From Cupriavidus consociatus (GTDB taxonomy: Bacteria; Pseudomonadota; Gammaproteobacteria; Burkholderiales; Burkholderiaceae): 64,000 bases of DNA. The first letter of the stretch is position 1; each line of letters begins with the position of its first letter. The position numbers were made by a program, and so were the translations under genes. The notes under the pieces were generated by a model. It was not told the origin of the DNA, searched no databases, and saw nothing but the letters and a program-made list of their open reading frames with translations. Shown here one piece after another: positions 54,879 through 63,548 of the stretch. The DNA is taken from positions 1 to 64,000 of the forward strand of contig NZ_JAGIQA010000011.1 of the NCBI RefSeq assembly GCF_017814975.1. The letters are read 5' to 3'.

Positions 54879-55802
54879 TCAGGCAGTGGTGGTGGCGGGG
54901 ATGGCGGCGGTGGCGGGGCTGGAGGACAGCATCGCGGCGGCAATGCATTCCGCGGTGCGGGCGGCGGAGGCGGTCATGATGTCGAGGTTGCCGGCGTACT
55001 TCGGCAGGTAGTCGCCCAGGCCCTCGACCTCGAGGAAGATTGATACGCGCTTGCCGTCGAACACCGGGCCGTTCTTCAGCGTGTAGCCCGGCACGTACTT
55101 GCGCACCTCGGCGATCATGTCGTGCACCGACGCGGTAATCGCCGCGACGTCGGGCGCCTCGTCGGTCAGGCAATGGATGGTGTCGCGCATGATCAGCGGC
55201 GGCTCGGCCGGGTTGATCACGATGATGGCCTTGCCCTGGCGCGCGCCGCCCACGGCTTCGATCGCGCCCGCCGTGGTGCGCGTGAATTCGTCGATATTGC
55301 GGCGCGTGCCGGGTCCGACCGAGCGCGACGACACCGTCGCCACGATCTCGCCATAGGCCACCGGCTGCACGCGCGACACCGCATACACCATCGGAATGGT
55401 GGCCTGGCCGCCGCACGTGACCATGTTCACGTTCATCTCGTTGCTGCCGATGTGGGCCTCGAGGTTGACGGGCGGCACGCAGAACGGCCCGATCGCCGCC
55501 GGCGTCAGGTCGATCACGCGCACGCCGCGCGCGGTCAGTTTCGCCGAGTGCTCGAGGTGGACGTAGGCCGACGTGGCATCGAAGGCGATGCGGATATCGT
55601 CGGCCTCCAGGTGCGGCAGCAGGCCGTCGATGCCGTCGCTGGTGGTCTTCAGGCCGAGTTCGCGGGCGCGCGCCAGGCCCTCGGATGACGGCTCCACGCC
55701 GACCATCCAGACCGGTTCCAGGATGTCGCTGCGGCGCAGCTTGTAGAGCAGGTCGGTGCCGATATTGCCGGGCCCGATCAGGGCGCATCGGATCTTGTTC
55801 AT
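54879..55802 (-). CDS. acetaldehyde dehydrogenase (acetylating)
   Basis: A 307-residue NAD- and CoA-dependent enzyme that turns acetaldehyde into acetyl-CoA. The Rossmann motif [16 protein letters not shown] lies at the N-terminus and the catalytic Cys in [16 protein letters not shown] (about 130). The length and order match DmpF/MhpF/HsaG. It pairs with the aldolase immediately downstream. The C-terminal tail is alanine/threonine-rich ([15 protein letters not shown]). Confidence 0.94.
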   Translation of the reverse strand: MNKIRCALIGPGNIGTDLLYKLRRSDILEPVWMVGVEPSSEGLARARELGLKTTSDGIDGLLPHLEADDIRIAFDATSAYVHLEHSAKLTARGVRVIDLTPAAIGPFCVPPVNLEAHIGSNEMNVNMVTCGGQATIPMVYAVSRVQPVAYGEIVATVSSRSVGPGTRRNIDEFTRTTAGAIEAVGGARQGKAIIVINPAEPPLIMRDTIHCLTDEAPDVAAITASVHDMIAEVRKYVPGYTLKNGPVFDGKRVSIFLEVEGLGDYLPKYAGNLDIMTASAARTAECIAAAMLSSSPATAAIPATTTA

Positions 55803-55849
55803 GGTGTCTCGCGTGGCAGGTGGAAGGAATCAGGAAGTCAGCAAGGAAT

Positions 55850-56632
55850 TCAGCAAAACGCGGCGCTGCAGCCGCCGATGCCCGTGATGTGCATGGACAG
55901 CCGGTCACCGGCCTGCACCGGGATCAGCGCCGCGAGCGATCCCGACAGGATGGCCTCGCCGGCCAGCAGCGGGATGCCGAAGCTGCCCAGCGTGTTGGCC
56001 AGCCAGGCCACCGCATCGGCGGGATGCCCGAGCGCGGCGCTGCCCAGGCCCGTGGCCACGCATTCGCCGTTCTTCTCCAGCGTCATCGCGCAGGCGGCCA
56101 GGTCGAGGCCGTGCGGACTGACACGCTCGTCGCCGAGCACGTAGGCGCCGCAGGATGCGTTGTCGGCGATGGTGTCCTCGATGCGGATGCGCCAGTCACG
56201 GATGCGCGAGTCGACGATCTCGAAGCACGCCGCCACCGATTCGGTCGCGTCGAGCACGTCTTCGCGCGTCACGCCCGGGCCGCGCAGGTCGCGCCGCAGG
56301 AAGAAGGCAATCTCGCCCTCGGCGCGGGGCTGGATCAGCGTGTCGGTCGGAATGGGCTGGCCCGCGGCGTAGTGCATGCTCTGCAGCAGGATGCCGAAGT
56401 CCGGCTGGTGTACGTCCAGCATCTGCTGCACGGCTTTGCTGGTCACGCCGATCTTCTTGCCGGCGACGCGGTCGCCCGCGGCGAGGCGGTGGGCGATGAA
56501 GCCTTGCTGGATGCGATAGGCGTCGTTCACATCCAGCGCCATACCGCGGCCGCTCAGTGGCGGCACCGGAGAGCGCGAGACGAGCGCGTGGTGGAGTTCT
56601 TGACTGAGCGTGGCGATCTGGTCAGCGTGCAT
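55850..56632 (-). CDS. 2-oxopent-4-enoate (2-keto-4-pentenoate) hydratase
   Basis: A 260-residue enzyme of the fumarylacetoacetate-hydrolase-like hydratase family. It adds water to 2-hydroxypenta-2,4-dienoate to give 4-hydroxy-2-oxovalerate. Family motifs are [50 protein letters not shown] (metal-binding Glu) and [14 protein letters not shown]. It is upstream of the dehydrogenase and aldolase genes in the usual lower meta-cleavage order. Homologues are DmpE, MhpD and HsaE. Confidence 0.92.
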   Translation of the reverse strand: MHADQIATLSQELHHALVSRSPVPPLSGRGMALDVNDAYRIQQGFIAHRLAAGDRVAGKKIGVTSKAVQQMLDVHQPDFGILLQSMHYAAGQPIPTDTLIQPRAEGEIAFFLRRDLRGPGVTREDVLDATESVAACFEIVDSRIRDWRIRIEDTIADNASCGAYVLGDERVSPHGLDLAACAMTLEKNGECVATGLGSAALGHPADAVAWLANTLGSFGIPLLAGEAILSGSLAALIPVQAGDRLSMHITGIGGCSAAFC

Positions 56633-56693
56633 GGCAGGAAACGGGTTGTGCTGCCGCGGCCTGGTGCCGCGGCAGCCTGGGACAATGCGGGCG

Positions 56694-58262
56694 TCAGAAC
56701 GAATACTTGGCGTTGAACGCCACGTAGTCGCGGTCAGCCAGCGGGCGGTTGGTGACGCTCGGTCCGCCGATGAACGCCGCGTAGGTCAGGTTGAGCTCCA
56801 GGTTGTTCAGGTATTTGAAGGTCACCCCCACGCTGGCGCGCCGGTCGCCATAGCCCATCAGCGTCCCAAAGGCGCCGGCCACGGCCGAGCGGCCGCTGAA
56901 CTGGTGCGCATAGGTAAGCGGCACGGTCAGGTCCCAGCCGTCGAACACGTTGTTGTAGGTCAGCGACCAGCCCAGCTGGAACGCCGCCGAGTTGCGCGTG
57001 TTGGTCAGCTGGCTGAAGCCCATCACCGGATCGACGCTCAGCACATGCAGGTAGGCGACTTCACCGAGCAGCGCCTGCGAGTTGGCGAGGAAGGTCGGCC
57101 CGACCGAGTAGATCGCCGACAGTTGTCCCTGCAGCGCCTTGCCGCGCGAGGCGGTGGGCGAGCCGGCCACGTCCACCAGCATCGGAATGCCGTCCTTGTA
57201 GCTGACTTCGCCGGCGATGTTGGCGCCGAGCACCTGCGTGGAGAAGCTCGCGCCGGTCAGGTTGATGCCGCCGAAGAACTTCTCCTGGTATTGCAGCGTG
57301 GGGAACATCGAGGTCACGACGCTCGGATTCTTGTCGTGGTAGCGCAGCTGGTAGAGCCCGATCTCGGTGCCTTCGAACACGCGCCAGCGCGCGCCCACGC
57401 CCCACTGTCCCCAGTCGGACGGACGGATGTCCGGCCCGCGCGGAATGCGAAAGCCGGGCCCGATGATGAACTCCGCACCCGGGCCGACCAGGTCGCTGGT
57501 GCTGAAGTAGCTGCCCGGCGCCGACAGCTGGTTCGGCTTGAAGGTGAACTGGTAATAGCCCATCAGGCTGAACGACTGCGTGACCTGCAGCTGCAGCGAT
57601 GCCTGCGGCACCGGCAGCAGGATGTCCTTGACCTCGGCGCCCGGCACGAAGGCCTTGGTGGCGTCCGCTGGCCCCTGCGCGCCGGCGATGTTGGCGAAGA
57701 ACAGGCTCTCGCCCCATGCCACCACCTGGTTGCCCAGCTTGAAGCTGAGCTGGGTGCCGCCGACCGGCGTGGTGCCGTAGACATAGGCATCGAGCAGCTG
57801 CGCGCGATGCTCGTGGTAGTCCTGCGCCGATTCGGTGAACTGGTTGAACGGGCCGCTGTGGTTGACGGTGAACGGCGCGTTGTTCGAGTTGGTGCCGCGG
57901 TAGGCCCAGTCGTAGAACACGCTGCCGCGCACCAGCGCGCCGAAGGCGCCGTGGCGCAGGTGGGCTTCGCCCAGCAGGGACACGCGGTTGGCGATCATGT
58001 CGCCGGGCTTGAAGTTGCGGTCGCCGTCGTCGCCGTTGATATTGGCTGGGCTCAGCAGCGTGTCGCTGCGGTGGCCGGTGCGCACTGCGGCGCCGTAGGA
58101 CGCGGTGACGCTGTAGTCGAGCGTGGTGTCGCGGCCGAATTCGATGGTGTCGCCGGCATGTGCGGCAGGCGCGAGCAGCGTGGCCAGTGCCGTCATCGCG
58201 GCCATGGCGATCGGCCGCAGCCGGCTGCGGCGCTTCACTGGGCCGCGTGGTGGTTGTTGCAT
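56694..58262 (-). CDS. DUF1302-family outer-membrane protein
   Basis: A 522-residue exported protein. A signal peptide (PIAMAAMTALATLLAPAAHA) is followed by alternating beta-strand sequence, and the C-terminus ends FNAKYSF, an aromatic-terminated barrel signal. Segments such as RVSLLGEAHLRHGAFGALVRGSVFYDW and KLGNQVVAWGESLFFANIAG are typical of DUF1302, an outer-membrane barrel that in many proteobacteria accompanies degradation of hydrophobic compounds such as steroids. It is probably the channel for the pathway's substrate. AGGGGAG precedes the ATG. It lies upstream of the hydratase gene on the same strand. Confidence 0.83.
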   Translation of the reverse strand: MQQPPRGPVKRRSRLRPIAMAAMTALATLLAPAAHAGDTIEFGRDTTLDYSVTASYGAAVRTGHRSDTLLSPANINGDDGDRNFKPGDMIANRVSLLGEAHLRHGAFGALVRGSVFYDWAYRGTNSNNAPFTVNHSGPFNQFTESAQDYHEHRAQLLDAYVYGTTPVGGTQLSFKLGNQVVAWGESLFFANIAGAQGPADATKAFVPGAEVKDILLPVPQASLQLQVTQSFSLMGYYQFTFKPNQLSAPGSYFSTSDLVGPGAEFIIGPGFRIPRGPDIRPSDWGQWGVGARWRVFEGTEIGLYQLRYHDKNPSVVTSMFPTLQYQEKFFGGINLTGASFSTQVLGANIAGEVSYKDGIPMLVDVAGSPTASRGKALQGQLSAIYSVGPTFLANSQALLGEVAYLHVLSVDPVMGFSQLTNTRNSAAFQLGWSLTYNNVFDGWDLTVPLTYAHQFSGRSAVAGAFGTLMGYGDRRASVGVTFKYLNNLELNLTYAAFIGGPSVTNRPLADRDYVAFNAKYSF

Positions 58263-58384
58263 GGTGGTCTCCCCTTGGTTTCGGTGGTGGTTCATGGCCT
58301 GGCACTTCGAATGGCGCGCATCTGGCCGCAAGCGTAGAGAGGGGGAGACCTGCACAAATCGGCAGAACGGACTAGGCTGTTTCC

Positions 58385-59176
58385 CTACGCGGCGCGGTTC
58401 AGCGACGCCGCATCGAGAAAGGCCGGGCGCTCTCCGCCGCCATCGATCACGAGATTGGCGCCGGACACGTACGACGCCTGCGGCGAAGCCAGGAACAGGC
58501 AGGCGCTGGCGATATCGTCGGGCTGCGCGAGCCGGTTCAGCGGCACCGTCGCCGCCATCGCGCGCAACGCCTCGGGATCGCCGTAGTGCTGGTCGCGCGA
58601 GGTGTCGGTCAGCACCATGCCCGGGCTGACCGCGGCAACGCGCACGCGCGGCGCCCATTCCACCGCGAGGGTGCGCACCGCGTTGAGGATGCCGGCCTTG
58701 GCGGCGCCATAGGCCGCGGTGCCGGGCGAGGGCCGCAGCGCGCTGACGCTGCCGACAAACAGCTGCGTGCCCCCGCCGGGCTGCCGCTGCATGCGGGCGT
58801 TGACGCGCTGCGCCAGCTGCAGCGGTGCCACCAGGTTCAGCCGGATCACCGATTCCAGCAGGCGTGGCGAGGCATCGGCGACCAGTGCGTACGGCGAGCC
58901 GCCGGCGTTGTGGATCACGACATCGAGCGTGGGGCTGGCCTGGGCGATCGCGGCAAGCATGGCATCGGCCTGTTCGAGGTCGCGGATGTCCGCGGCGATG
59001 AAGCGGGCACTGCGCCCGTTTGCGCACGGCAGCTCGCCGTCGTCTGCGGGCGCGGTGCGCCCGCAGACGAAGACCTGCGCGCCGGCGCGCAGGAAGGCTG
59101 CGCTGATGGCGCGGCCGATGCCGCGCATGCCGCCGGTCACCAGCACGGCCTGGCCGGTGTAGTCGAATCCTGTCAT
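58385..59176 (-). CDS. SDR family oxidoreductase
   Basis: A 263-residue short-chain dehydrogenase. The cofactor motif is VLVTGGMRGIGRAIS, the NAG motif VIHNAGGSPYAL, and the active site is S (VGSVSALRPSPG) followed by AAYGAAKAG (Tyr-x-x-x-Lys). The catalytic triad is complete. AGGGGGA precedes MTGFDYTG; an upstream ATG in frame exists. It is the first minus-strand gene leading toward DUF1302. The substrate is probably an alcohol/ketone intermediate of the same pathway. Confidence 0.88.
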   Translation of the reverse strand: MTGFDYTGQAVLVTGGMRGIGRAISAAFLRAGAQVFVCGRTAPADDGELPCANGRSARFIAADIRDLEQADAMLAAIAQASPTLDVVIHNAGGSPYALVADASPRLLESVIRLNLVAPLQLAQRVNARMQRQPGGGTQLFVGSVSALRPSPGTAAYGAAKAGILNAVRTLAVEWAPRVRVAAVSPGMVLTDTSRDQHYGDPEALRAMAATVPLNRLAQPDDIASACLFLASPQASYVSGANLVIDGGGERPAFLDAASLNRAA

Positions 59177-59249
59177 GGGGTCCCCCTGATGCATGGAGGG
59201 CCCATCGTAGGAGAAGTGGCCGGATCGCTCGTAGTCCGAATGAACGATG

Positions 59250-59263
59250 CCCGGCATGCCGGG
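59250..59263. promoter_or_regulatory. 14-bp perfect palindrome in the divergent promoter region
   Basis: CCCGGCATGCCGGG sits between the divergent SDR and alpha/beta hydrolase genes, directly before the 13-bp tandem repeats. It is a candidate operator or hairpin. Confidence 0.4.
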
Positions 59264-59270
59264 GCTGCGC

Positions 59271-59335
59271 AATATCGCTGGCAAATACCGCTCGCAGATA
59301 TCGCTCGCAGATATCGCTCGCAGAAATCGGTCGCA
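59271..59335. repeat. five tandem 13-bp repeats between divergent catabolic genes
   Basis: Units read AATATCGCTGGCA, AATACCGCTCGCA, GATATCGCTCGCA (twice) and GAAATCGGTCGCA. They end 20 bases before the hydrolase ATG. The position in a divergent promoter suggests multiple binding sites for a regulator, such as the nearby TetR protein, but they may also be simple repeats. Confidence 0.75.
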
Positions 59336-59355
59336 ATCACACGGGAGATGCCCTC

Positions 59356-60228
59356 ATGTCCGCTACGCCACAGCAAACGCCTTCATCCCTGCATCCGAAC
59401 CTGCCGGTCGGGCGCTTCGTCACCACTTCCGGGGGCCTGCGGCTGCACTGCCTGGACGCGGGCAGTGGCGAACCCGTGGTCTTTATCCATGGCAGCGGCC
59501 CGGGCGCGAGCGGGCACAGCAACTTCCGCTTCAACGTGCCGGCCTTCGCCGCGGTGGGCTTCCGTACCGTGGTGGTGGACCTGCCCGGGTACGGCTTGTC
59601 GTCCAAGCCGGATGACGTCGAATACACGCTGGACTTTTTCGTCGCCGCGCTGCGCGAGCAGTTGCTGGCACTGGAGCTGCCGCGCTGCGTGCTGGTCGGC
59701 AATTCGCTCGGCGGCGCGATCGCGCTGCAGTACGCGCTGGACTATCCCGACCATGTGAGCCGGCTGGTGATGATGGCCCCGGGTGGCGTGGAAGAGCGCG
59801 AGACCTACTTCCAGATGGAAGGCATCCAGCGCATGGTGTCGCTGTTCACCGGCGGGCACATGAACCCGGAAACGATGCGCCAGTTGCTGCAGTTGCTGGT
59901 CCATGACGCCAGCCTGGTCACCGACGCGCTGGTGGACGAGCGCATGGCGGTGTGCCGCGAGCAGCCGCGCGAGGTGCTGGCCACCATGAAGGTGCCCAAC
60001 CTGACCGCGCGGCTGGGCGAGATCCGCTGCCCGGTGCTTGGCTTCTGGGGCACGGAAGACCAGTTCAATCCCGCCTCGGGCGCGATGAAATTCCTCGGCG
60101 GCTGCGCCGATGCACGTTTTGTCATGATCAACCGCTGCGGGCACTGGGTGATGGTCGAGCACGCCGCGTATTTCAATCGCGAATGCCTCGCTTTCCTCGC
60201 CGATACCGCGCAGGCCGTCGCGGCATAA
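59356..60228 (+). CDS. alpha/beta hydrolase, meta-cleavage-product hydrolase type
   Basis: A 290-residue serine hydrolase. The oxyanion motif is FIHGSGPGASGHSNFR, the nucleophile is in LVGNSLGGAIAL, the acid in GTEDQFNP and the histidine in RCGHWVMVE. The sequence resembles C-C bond hydrolases acting on ring-fission products (MhpC, BphD, HsaD). With the hydratase, aldolase and dehydrogenase genes opposite, it would give 2-hydroxypentadienoate (or a hexadienoate) plus an acid. GGGAGATG is the ribosome site. No ring-cleavage dioxygenase is in the window. Confidence 0.88.
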   Translation: MSATPQQTPSSLHPNLPVGRFVTTSGGLRLHCLDAGSGEPVVFIHGSGPGASGHSNFRFNVPAFAAVGFRTVVVDLPGYGLSSKPDDVEYTLDFFVAALREQLLALELPRCVLVGNSLGGAIALQYALDYPDHVSRLVMMAPGGVEERETYFQMEGIQRMVSLFTGGHMNPETMRQLLQLLVHDASLVTDALVDERMAVCREQPREVLATMKVPNLTARLGEIRCPVLGFWGTEDQFNPASGAMKFLGGCADARFVMINRCGHWVMVEHAAYFNRECLAFLADTAQAVAA

Positions 60229-60237
60229 TTGGCGCCT

Positions 60238-60289
<52 letters not shown>

Positions 60290-60310
60290 AACGACACCCG
60301 AAGAGACATC

Positions 60311-61096
60311 ATGGAATACCCGTACAGCCTGTTCGACCTGCGCGGCAAGGTAGCCGCCATTACCGGCGCCGCGCGCGGCATCGGCGCTGAAACCGCCCGC
60401 GTGCTGGCGGCGGCAGGCGCGAAGGTGGCCGTGCTCGATGTGCTGGAAGCGGACGGCAAGGCCACCGCCGAGGCCATCTGCGGCGCAGGCGGCGAGGCCG
60501 CGTTCTGGCCGCTCGACGTCACCAGCGAAAGCGACGTGACGCGCGTGCTGGACGCGGTGGCGGCGCGCTTCGGCGGGCTGGACATCCTCGTCAACAACGC
60601 CGGCATCGAAGGCCCGAACGAACCGACCCACCAGGTGGCGCTGGAGCAATGGCAGAAGGTGATGGCGGTGAACGTGACCGGCACCTTCCTGTGCACCAAG
60701 CATGCCATCGCGCACATGGAGCGCGCCGGCGGTGGGGCCATCGTCAACGTGTCGTCGATGTACGGCATTGCCGCGGGCCCGGACGTGCCGCCTTATCACG
60801 CGTCGAAGGCCGCGGTGCGGATGATGGCCAAGACCGACGCCATGCTCTATGCCGCCAAGGGGATCCGCGCCAACTCTATCCATCCGGGCTACATCCGCAC
60901 GCCGATGCTCGAACACGTGGCGCAGGTCTCGGGGCAGGGCGAGGCGCTGTTCGGCTACCTTGGCAGCCAGACGCCGATGGGCAAGGTCGGGCAGCCGCGC
61001 GACATCGCGGCGGGCATCCTCTACCTGGTGTCCGATGCCGGACGCTACGTGACCGGCGCCGAGCTTGTGATCGACGGCGGCTACACCGCGCGCTGA
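60311..61096 (+). CDS. SDR family oxidoreductase
   Basis: A 261-residue classical short-chain dehydrogenase. Cofactor motif AAITGAARGIGAETA, acidic Asp in VAVLDVLEAD (NAD preference), DILVNNAGIEGP, catalytic Ser in NVSSMYGIA and Tyr/Lys in PYHASKAAV, then HPGYIRTPM. It starts 22 bases after the CCCATA microsatellite. It is followed at 14 bases by a ketosteroid-isomerase homologue. Fold and motifs fit 3-hydroxysteroid or 7-hydroxysteroid dehydrogenases among others, but the specificity is not fixed by the sequence. Confidence 0.88.
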   Translation: MEYPYSLFDLRGKVAAITGAARGIGAETARVLAAAGAKVAVLDVLEADGKATAEAICGAGGEAAFWPLDVTSESDVTRVLDAVAARFGGLDILVNNAGIEGPNEPTHQVALEQWQKVMAVNVTGTFLCTKHAIAHMERAGGGAIVNVSSMYGIAAGPDVPPYHASKAAVRMMAKTDAMLYAAKGIRANSIHPGYIRTPMLEHVAQVSGQGEALFGYLGSQTPMGKVGQPRDIAAGILYLVSDAGRYVTGAELVIDGGYTAR

Positions 61097-61110
61097 CGGA
61101 CAAGGAGAGC

Positions 61111-61491
61111 ATGATGACCGAAGGCGCCGCGATGAAAGCCACCTTGCTTGCCTATGTCGAACGCTTCAATGCCGGCGATGCCGAGGGCGTCGCCGCGCTC
61201 TACGCGGACGATGCCACGGTGGAAGATCCGGTCGGCGCGCAGCCGCTAGCCGGCAAGCCGGCCATCCTTGCCTTCTACCAGCACGCCACCTCGCTCGGCG
61301 CGCGCCTGGACGTGGTGGCGCCGCCGCGCGGATCGCACGGCAACGCCGCGGCGCTGACCTTTACGGTGCATGCGCGCCTGGAAGGACGGCCGGCACGCAT
61401 CGACGTGACCGACATCATGACGTTCGGCACGGACGGACGCATCCAGAGCATGCGCGCGCACTGGGGGCCGGACGACGTCCATTTCGTTTAA
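61111..61491 (+). CDS. ketosteroid delta-isomerase-like protein (NTF2/SnoaL fold)
   Basis: A 126-residue NTF2-fold enzyme with AAGGAG just upstream. Its pattern YVERFNAGDAEGVAALYADDATVEDPVG matches bacterial delta-5-3-ketosteroid isomerase. The three catalytic positions are present: Tyr15, Asp39 (EDPVG) and Asp101 (VTDIMTF), equivalent to Tyr14/Asp38/Asp99 of the Comamonas enzyme. It would shift a double bond in a steroid-like or enone substrate. It is co-oriented and close to the SDR and TetR genes. Confidence 0.82.
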   Translation: MMTEGAAMKATLLAYVERFNAGDAEGVAALYADDATVEDPVGAQPLAGKPAILAFYQHATSLGARLDVVAPPRGSHGNAAALTFTVHARLEGRPARIDVTDIMTFGTDGRIQSMRAHWGPDDVHFV

Positions 61492-61510
61492 GACCGCATC
61501 CACCGCACCG

Positions 61511-62140
61511 ATGGTCCGGCGTAGCCGCGACGATGCCGATGCCACGCGCGGGCGCATTCTTGCCAGTGCGCAGCAGCTGATGCGCCAGCGGGGCGTGCAC
61601 TGCGTCACGCTGGACGACGTGGCCCGCGCCATCGGCATGACTCGCGGGGCGGTGTATGCGCATTTCCGCTCGCGCGCCGCATTGCTGGGCGCGCTGCTGT
61701 CTTGTGCCGAGGCGGATCTTGCGGAACGGCTCGCACCGCTGTCCCGGCACCACGCCGGCGCGGGCATGGATGTGCTGGAACCGACGCTCGCCGCCTTGCT
61801 CGATGGCGATGGCATGGCACGCCATGTCAGCCTGCTGGCCTTCCTGCTGCAGCACAAGTGCGGCGCTGACTGTGAGCTGTGTCCGCTGCGGGCGCGCGTG
61901 CTGCGGGGCGTCGCAATGATTCGCGACACGCTGGCGGCCACGATGCCGACTCCCGCGCTGGCTGGCCTGCTGGTTGCGCACCTGTGGGGCCTGCTCAGCG
62001 CCCACGCGCTGCAGCTGGCACCCTCGGGCTTGTCCGGATGCGCGGCAGCGCTCGCCAGGCTGTATGCGACGCCGGGTATGCAACGCGGTGCATGGCCGGA
62101 TGCCGCTTGCGGCGCGGCATTTCCTCGGGATACCCCCTAG
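61511..62140 (+). CDS. TetR family transcriptional regulator
   Basis: A 209-residue repressor with the N-terminal HTH ATRGRILASAQQLMRQRGVHCVTLDDVARAIGMTRGAVYAHFRSRAALLGAL (AcrR-type). The helical ligand domain is cysteine-rich near HKCGADCELCPLRARVL. The start lies 20 bases after the isomerase stop. It is likely the local repressor of the hydrolase-SDR-isomerase genes and possibly of the divergent DUF1302/hydratase operon, whose shared promoter region has five 13-bp repeats. Confidence 0.86.
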   Translation: MVRRSRDDADATRGRILASAQQLMRQRGVHCVTLDDVARAIGMTRGAVYAHFRSRAALLGALLSCAEADLAERLAPLSRHHAGAGMDVLEPTLAALLDGDGMARHVSLLAFLLQHKCGADCELCPLRARVLRGVAMIRDTLAATMPTPALAGLLVAHLWGLLSAHALQLAPSGLSGCAAALARLYATPGMQRGAWPDAACGAAFPRDTP

Positions 62141-62221
62141 TCTGCTCGGACGAAGAGGCGGCGGCGGGCGCCGCCTACGATGCTGTCAAAGGACCCGGAA
62201 AAGGGTGCGGAGGAGACAGCG

Positions 62222-62443
62222 ATGAAGCGGCTCGGATTTCGTTGGGCGGCCGGGCTGGCCGCGGTTGGGGCTGGCTTTGGCGTGGCGTGGGTGCTTGCCG
62301 GCGGCAATGGGGTTGCCGTGGCGTATGGCGGTCACGATGAAGCCCGTGCTGCCGGCACCGGTCCGGATGGGTGCGATGCAGCCTGCGTGCGTAGCCGGGG
62401 CGTTGCGGCCATGGTGGTACTCAGCCAGCGCCCGCCGCAATAA
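62222..62443 (+). CDS. small hypothetical membrane or secreted protein
   Basis: A 73-residue frame after GCGGAGGAGACAGCG, a strong ribosome site. A basic start (MKRLGFRW) is followed by a hydrophobic helix AAGLAAVGAGFGVAWVLAGG. The rest has two cysteines (DGCDAACVRSRG). No family is recognised. A 9-bp hairpin CCCGCCGCA/TGCGGCGGG (62431-62453) spans its stop codon. Confidence 0.55.
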   Translation: MKRLGFRWAAGLAAVGAGFGVAWVLAGGNGVAVAYGGHDEARAAGTGPDGCDAACVRSRGVAAMVVLSQRPPQ

Positions 62444-62453
62444 CTGCGGCGGG
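62431..62453. terminator. hairpin at the convergent gene ends
   Basis: CCCGCCGCA, loop ATAAC, TGCGGCGGG form a perfect 9-bp stem that includes the TAA stop of the small gene. There is no T tract. It may insulate it from the SRPBCC gene on the other strand. Confidence 0.4.
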
Positions 62454-62473
62454 ATGGTCTTCCGCGCTGCCGG

Positions 62474-62944
62474 TCAGCGCTGGCGCTGCAGATGCAGTGC
62501 TTCAGCGCGCGCCTTGACATCTCTTGCCACCTGGTCGAAGCCCTGTTTTACCCAGGCGCCGTGTTCGCGCATGATGGTTTCGGCGTTCAGGCCCAGGAAC
62601 AGGTCAGTGGTGAAGTAGCGGGTGCGGCCGGGGGCGATCGCTTCGATGTACTGGTCGCGGCGGGCGGCATCCTTGTTTGCGTCCGTGGGGCGTTGCTCCC
62701 ACGACAGCAGGCGCTCCGGTTCCCACGCCACCAGGGTCTCGTTGACCGGGATGATCTGGTCCGTGCCTGGGATGCGGACTTGCATGTGGACCATGTCGCC
62801 CAGCTTCGCCGTTGTTTCCAGGCCGGGGCAGAAGGTGTTCCATTCCGCGTAGCGGGGGAAGTCGGTCAGGACTTCCCATACCAGGGAAGCGGGGGCTTCG
62901 ATTTCCACGGTGATCGAGGTGACGAGGTTTTCGGGCTTGGCCAT
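62474..62944 (-). CDS. SRPBCC (START/polyketide cyclase-like) domain protein
   Basis: A 156-residue protein with the helix-grip fold: LVTSITVEIEAPASLVWEVLTDFPRYAEWNTFCPGLE at the N-terminus, GDMVHMQVRIPG and WEPERLLSWEQRP, and the long C-terminal helix (REHGAWVKQGFDQVARDVKARAEALH). MAKPEN is chosen as start since AAGGAG lies 8 bases upstream. Such proteins bind hydrophobic ligands; here it may bind a substrate of the neighbouring catabolic cluster. Confidence 0.82.
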   Translation of the reverse strand: MAKPENLVTSITVEIEAPASLVWEVLTDFPRYAEWNTFCPGLETTAKLGDMVHMQVRIPGTDQIIPVNETLVAWEPERLLSWEQRPTDANKDAARRDQYIEAIAPGRTRYFTTDLFLGLNAETIMREHGAWVKQGFDQVARDVKARAEALHLQRQR

Positions 62945-62974
62945 TTTGTTGTCTCCTTTCATTTTTGGATCGGG

Positions 62975-63140
62975 AGTACAACACTAGGGCTGGGATGTGG
63001 GGTGCGCATACCCTGAATGGACGAGTCCGGGTGGACGAAGATGGGCTGGCGTTCCTGTGGGATATTGGCGTCATGCTCCGCGAGTCTCCAAATGCTGTGA
63101 GCTTGGTGCCGGCCTGGGGGTGATGGTCGGCATTTTTTTT
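62975..63140 (+). ncRNA. possible small RNA ending in an intrinsic terminator
   Basis: A plus-strand terminator closes this stretch but no plus-strand gene lies before it, so a short untranslated transcript is a reasonable guess. The 5' end is not defined, no strong promoter was assigned and the start coordinate is arbitrary. Confidence 0.3.
63107..63140 (+). terminator. orphan intrinsic terminator
   Basis: TGCCGGCC pairs with GGTCGGCA (one G-U wobble; 63107-63114 with 63125-63132) and is followed by eight T residues. The nearest genes upstream read the other way. Confidence 0.8.
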
Positions 63141-63188
63141 GGTTAGGACTGCGGCTGGGCATCTGGTGGATATTTGATATGCCCGGTT

Positions 63189-63232
63189 CCGCCCTGAAGG
63201 GCGGGTAACTCTTTGTCCGAGCGACAAAGAGT
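63189..63232. repeat. paired hairpins, extragenic repeat
   Basis: CCGCCC-TGAA-GGGCGG (63189-63204) is followed by ACTCTTTGTC-CGAGC-GACAAAGAGT (63208-63232). Two perfect stems in tandem suggest a dispersed extragenic repeat or RNA structure. No second copy lies in the window. Confidence 0.6.
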
Positions 63233-63311
63233 CACCAGAAAGCGCGTTGATATGACTCCCCGTGTCAACAGGGTGGGTTCAGGTTTTTGGGGTTCCATAG
63301 GCGCACACGAA

Positions 63312-63500
63312 TTTCCTGAGGGGCGGCGTAGCAGTAAAAGTCGACGGTGGATCATGCTGATATTCGCGGGTTGACTACCGCATTACAGAGGTCCGTCACA
63401 TGAGCCTGCCGCTGCCTTACGGCGCAAGTCGGATGGATGTCCGTTGCCAAACGCGCTCGCGGGTTGCTCGAATACCGGGCTACGCTCGCCCCTCAGGAAA
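63312..63500. repeat. 14-bp inverted repeat flanking 161 bp near the IS110-type gene
   Basis: TTTCCTGAGGGGCG (63312-63325) and its exact complement CGCCCCTCAGGAAA (63487-63500) face each other. They lie 49-237 bases beyond the transposase stop. They may be sub-terminal repeats or the stem of a structured RNA of the element. Confidence 0.6.
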
Positions 63501-63548
63501 CTCTTTTCGATTCAAATGTCTGTCCGCTATGTCTTCGGTCGGGCGCTG

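Larger units (their letters stand above)
62945..63548. other. noncoding stretch before the IS110-type gene
   Basis: These 604 bases carry no supported gene. They include an orphan plus-strand terminator (63107-63140), two adjacent hairpins (63189-63232), and a 14-bp inverted repeat (63312-63325/63487-63500) that may belong to the IS110 element. Short open frames here do not look like proteins. Confidence 0.5.
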
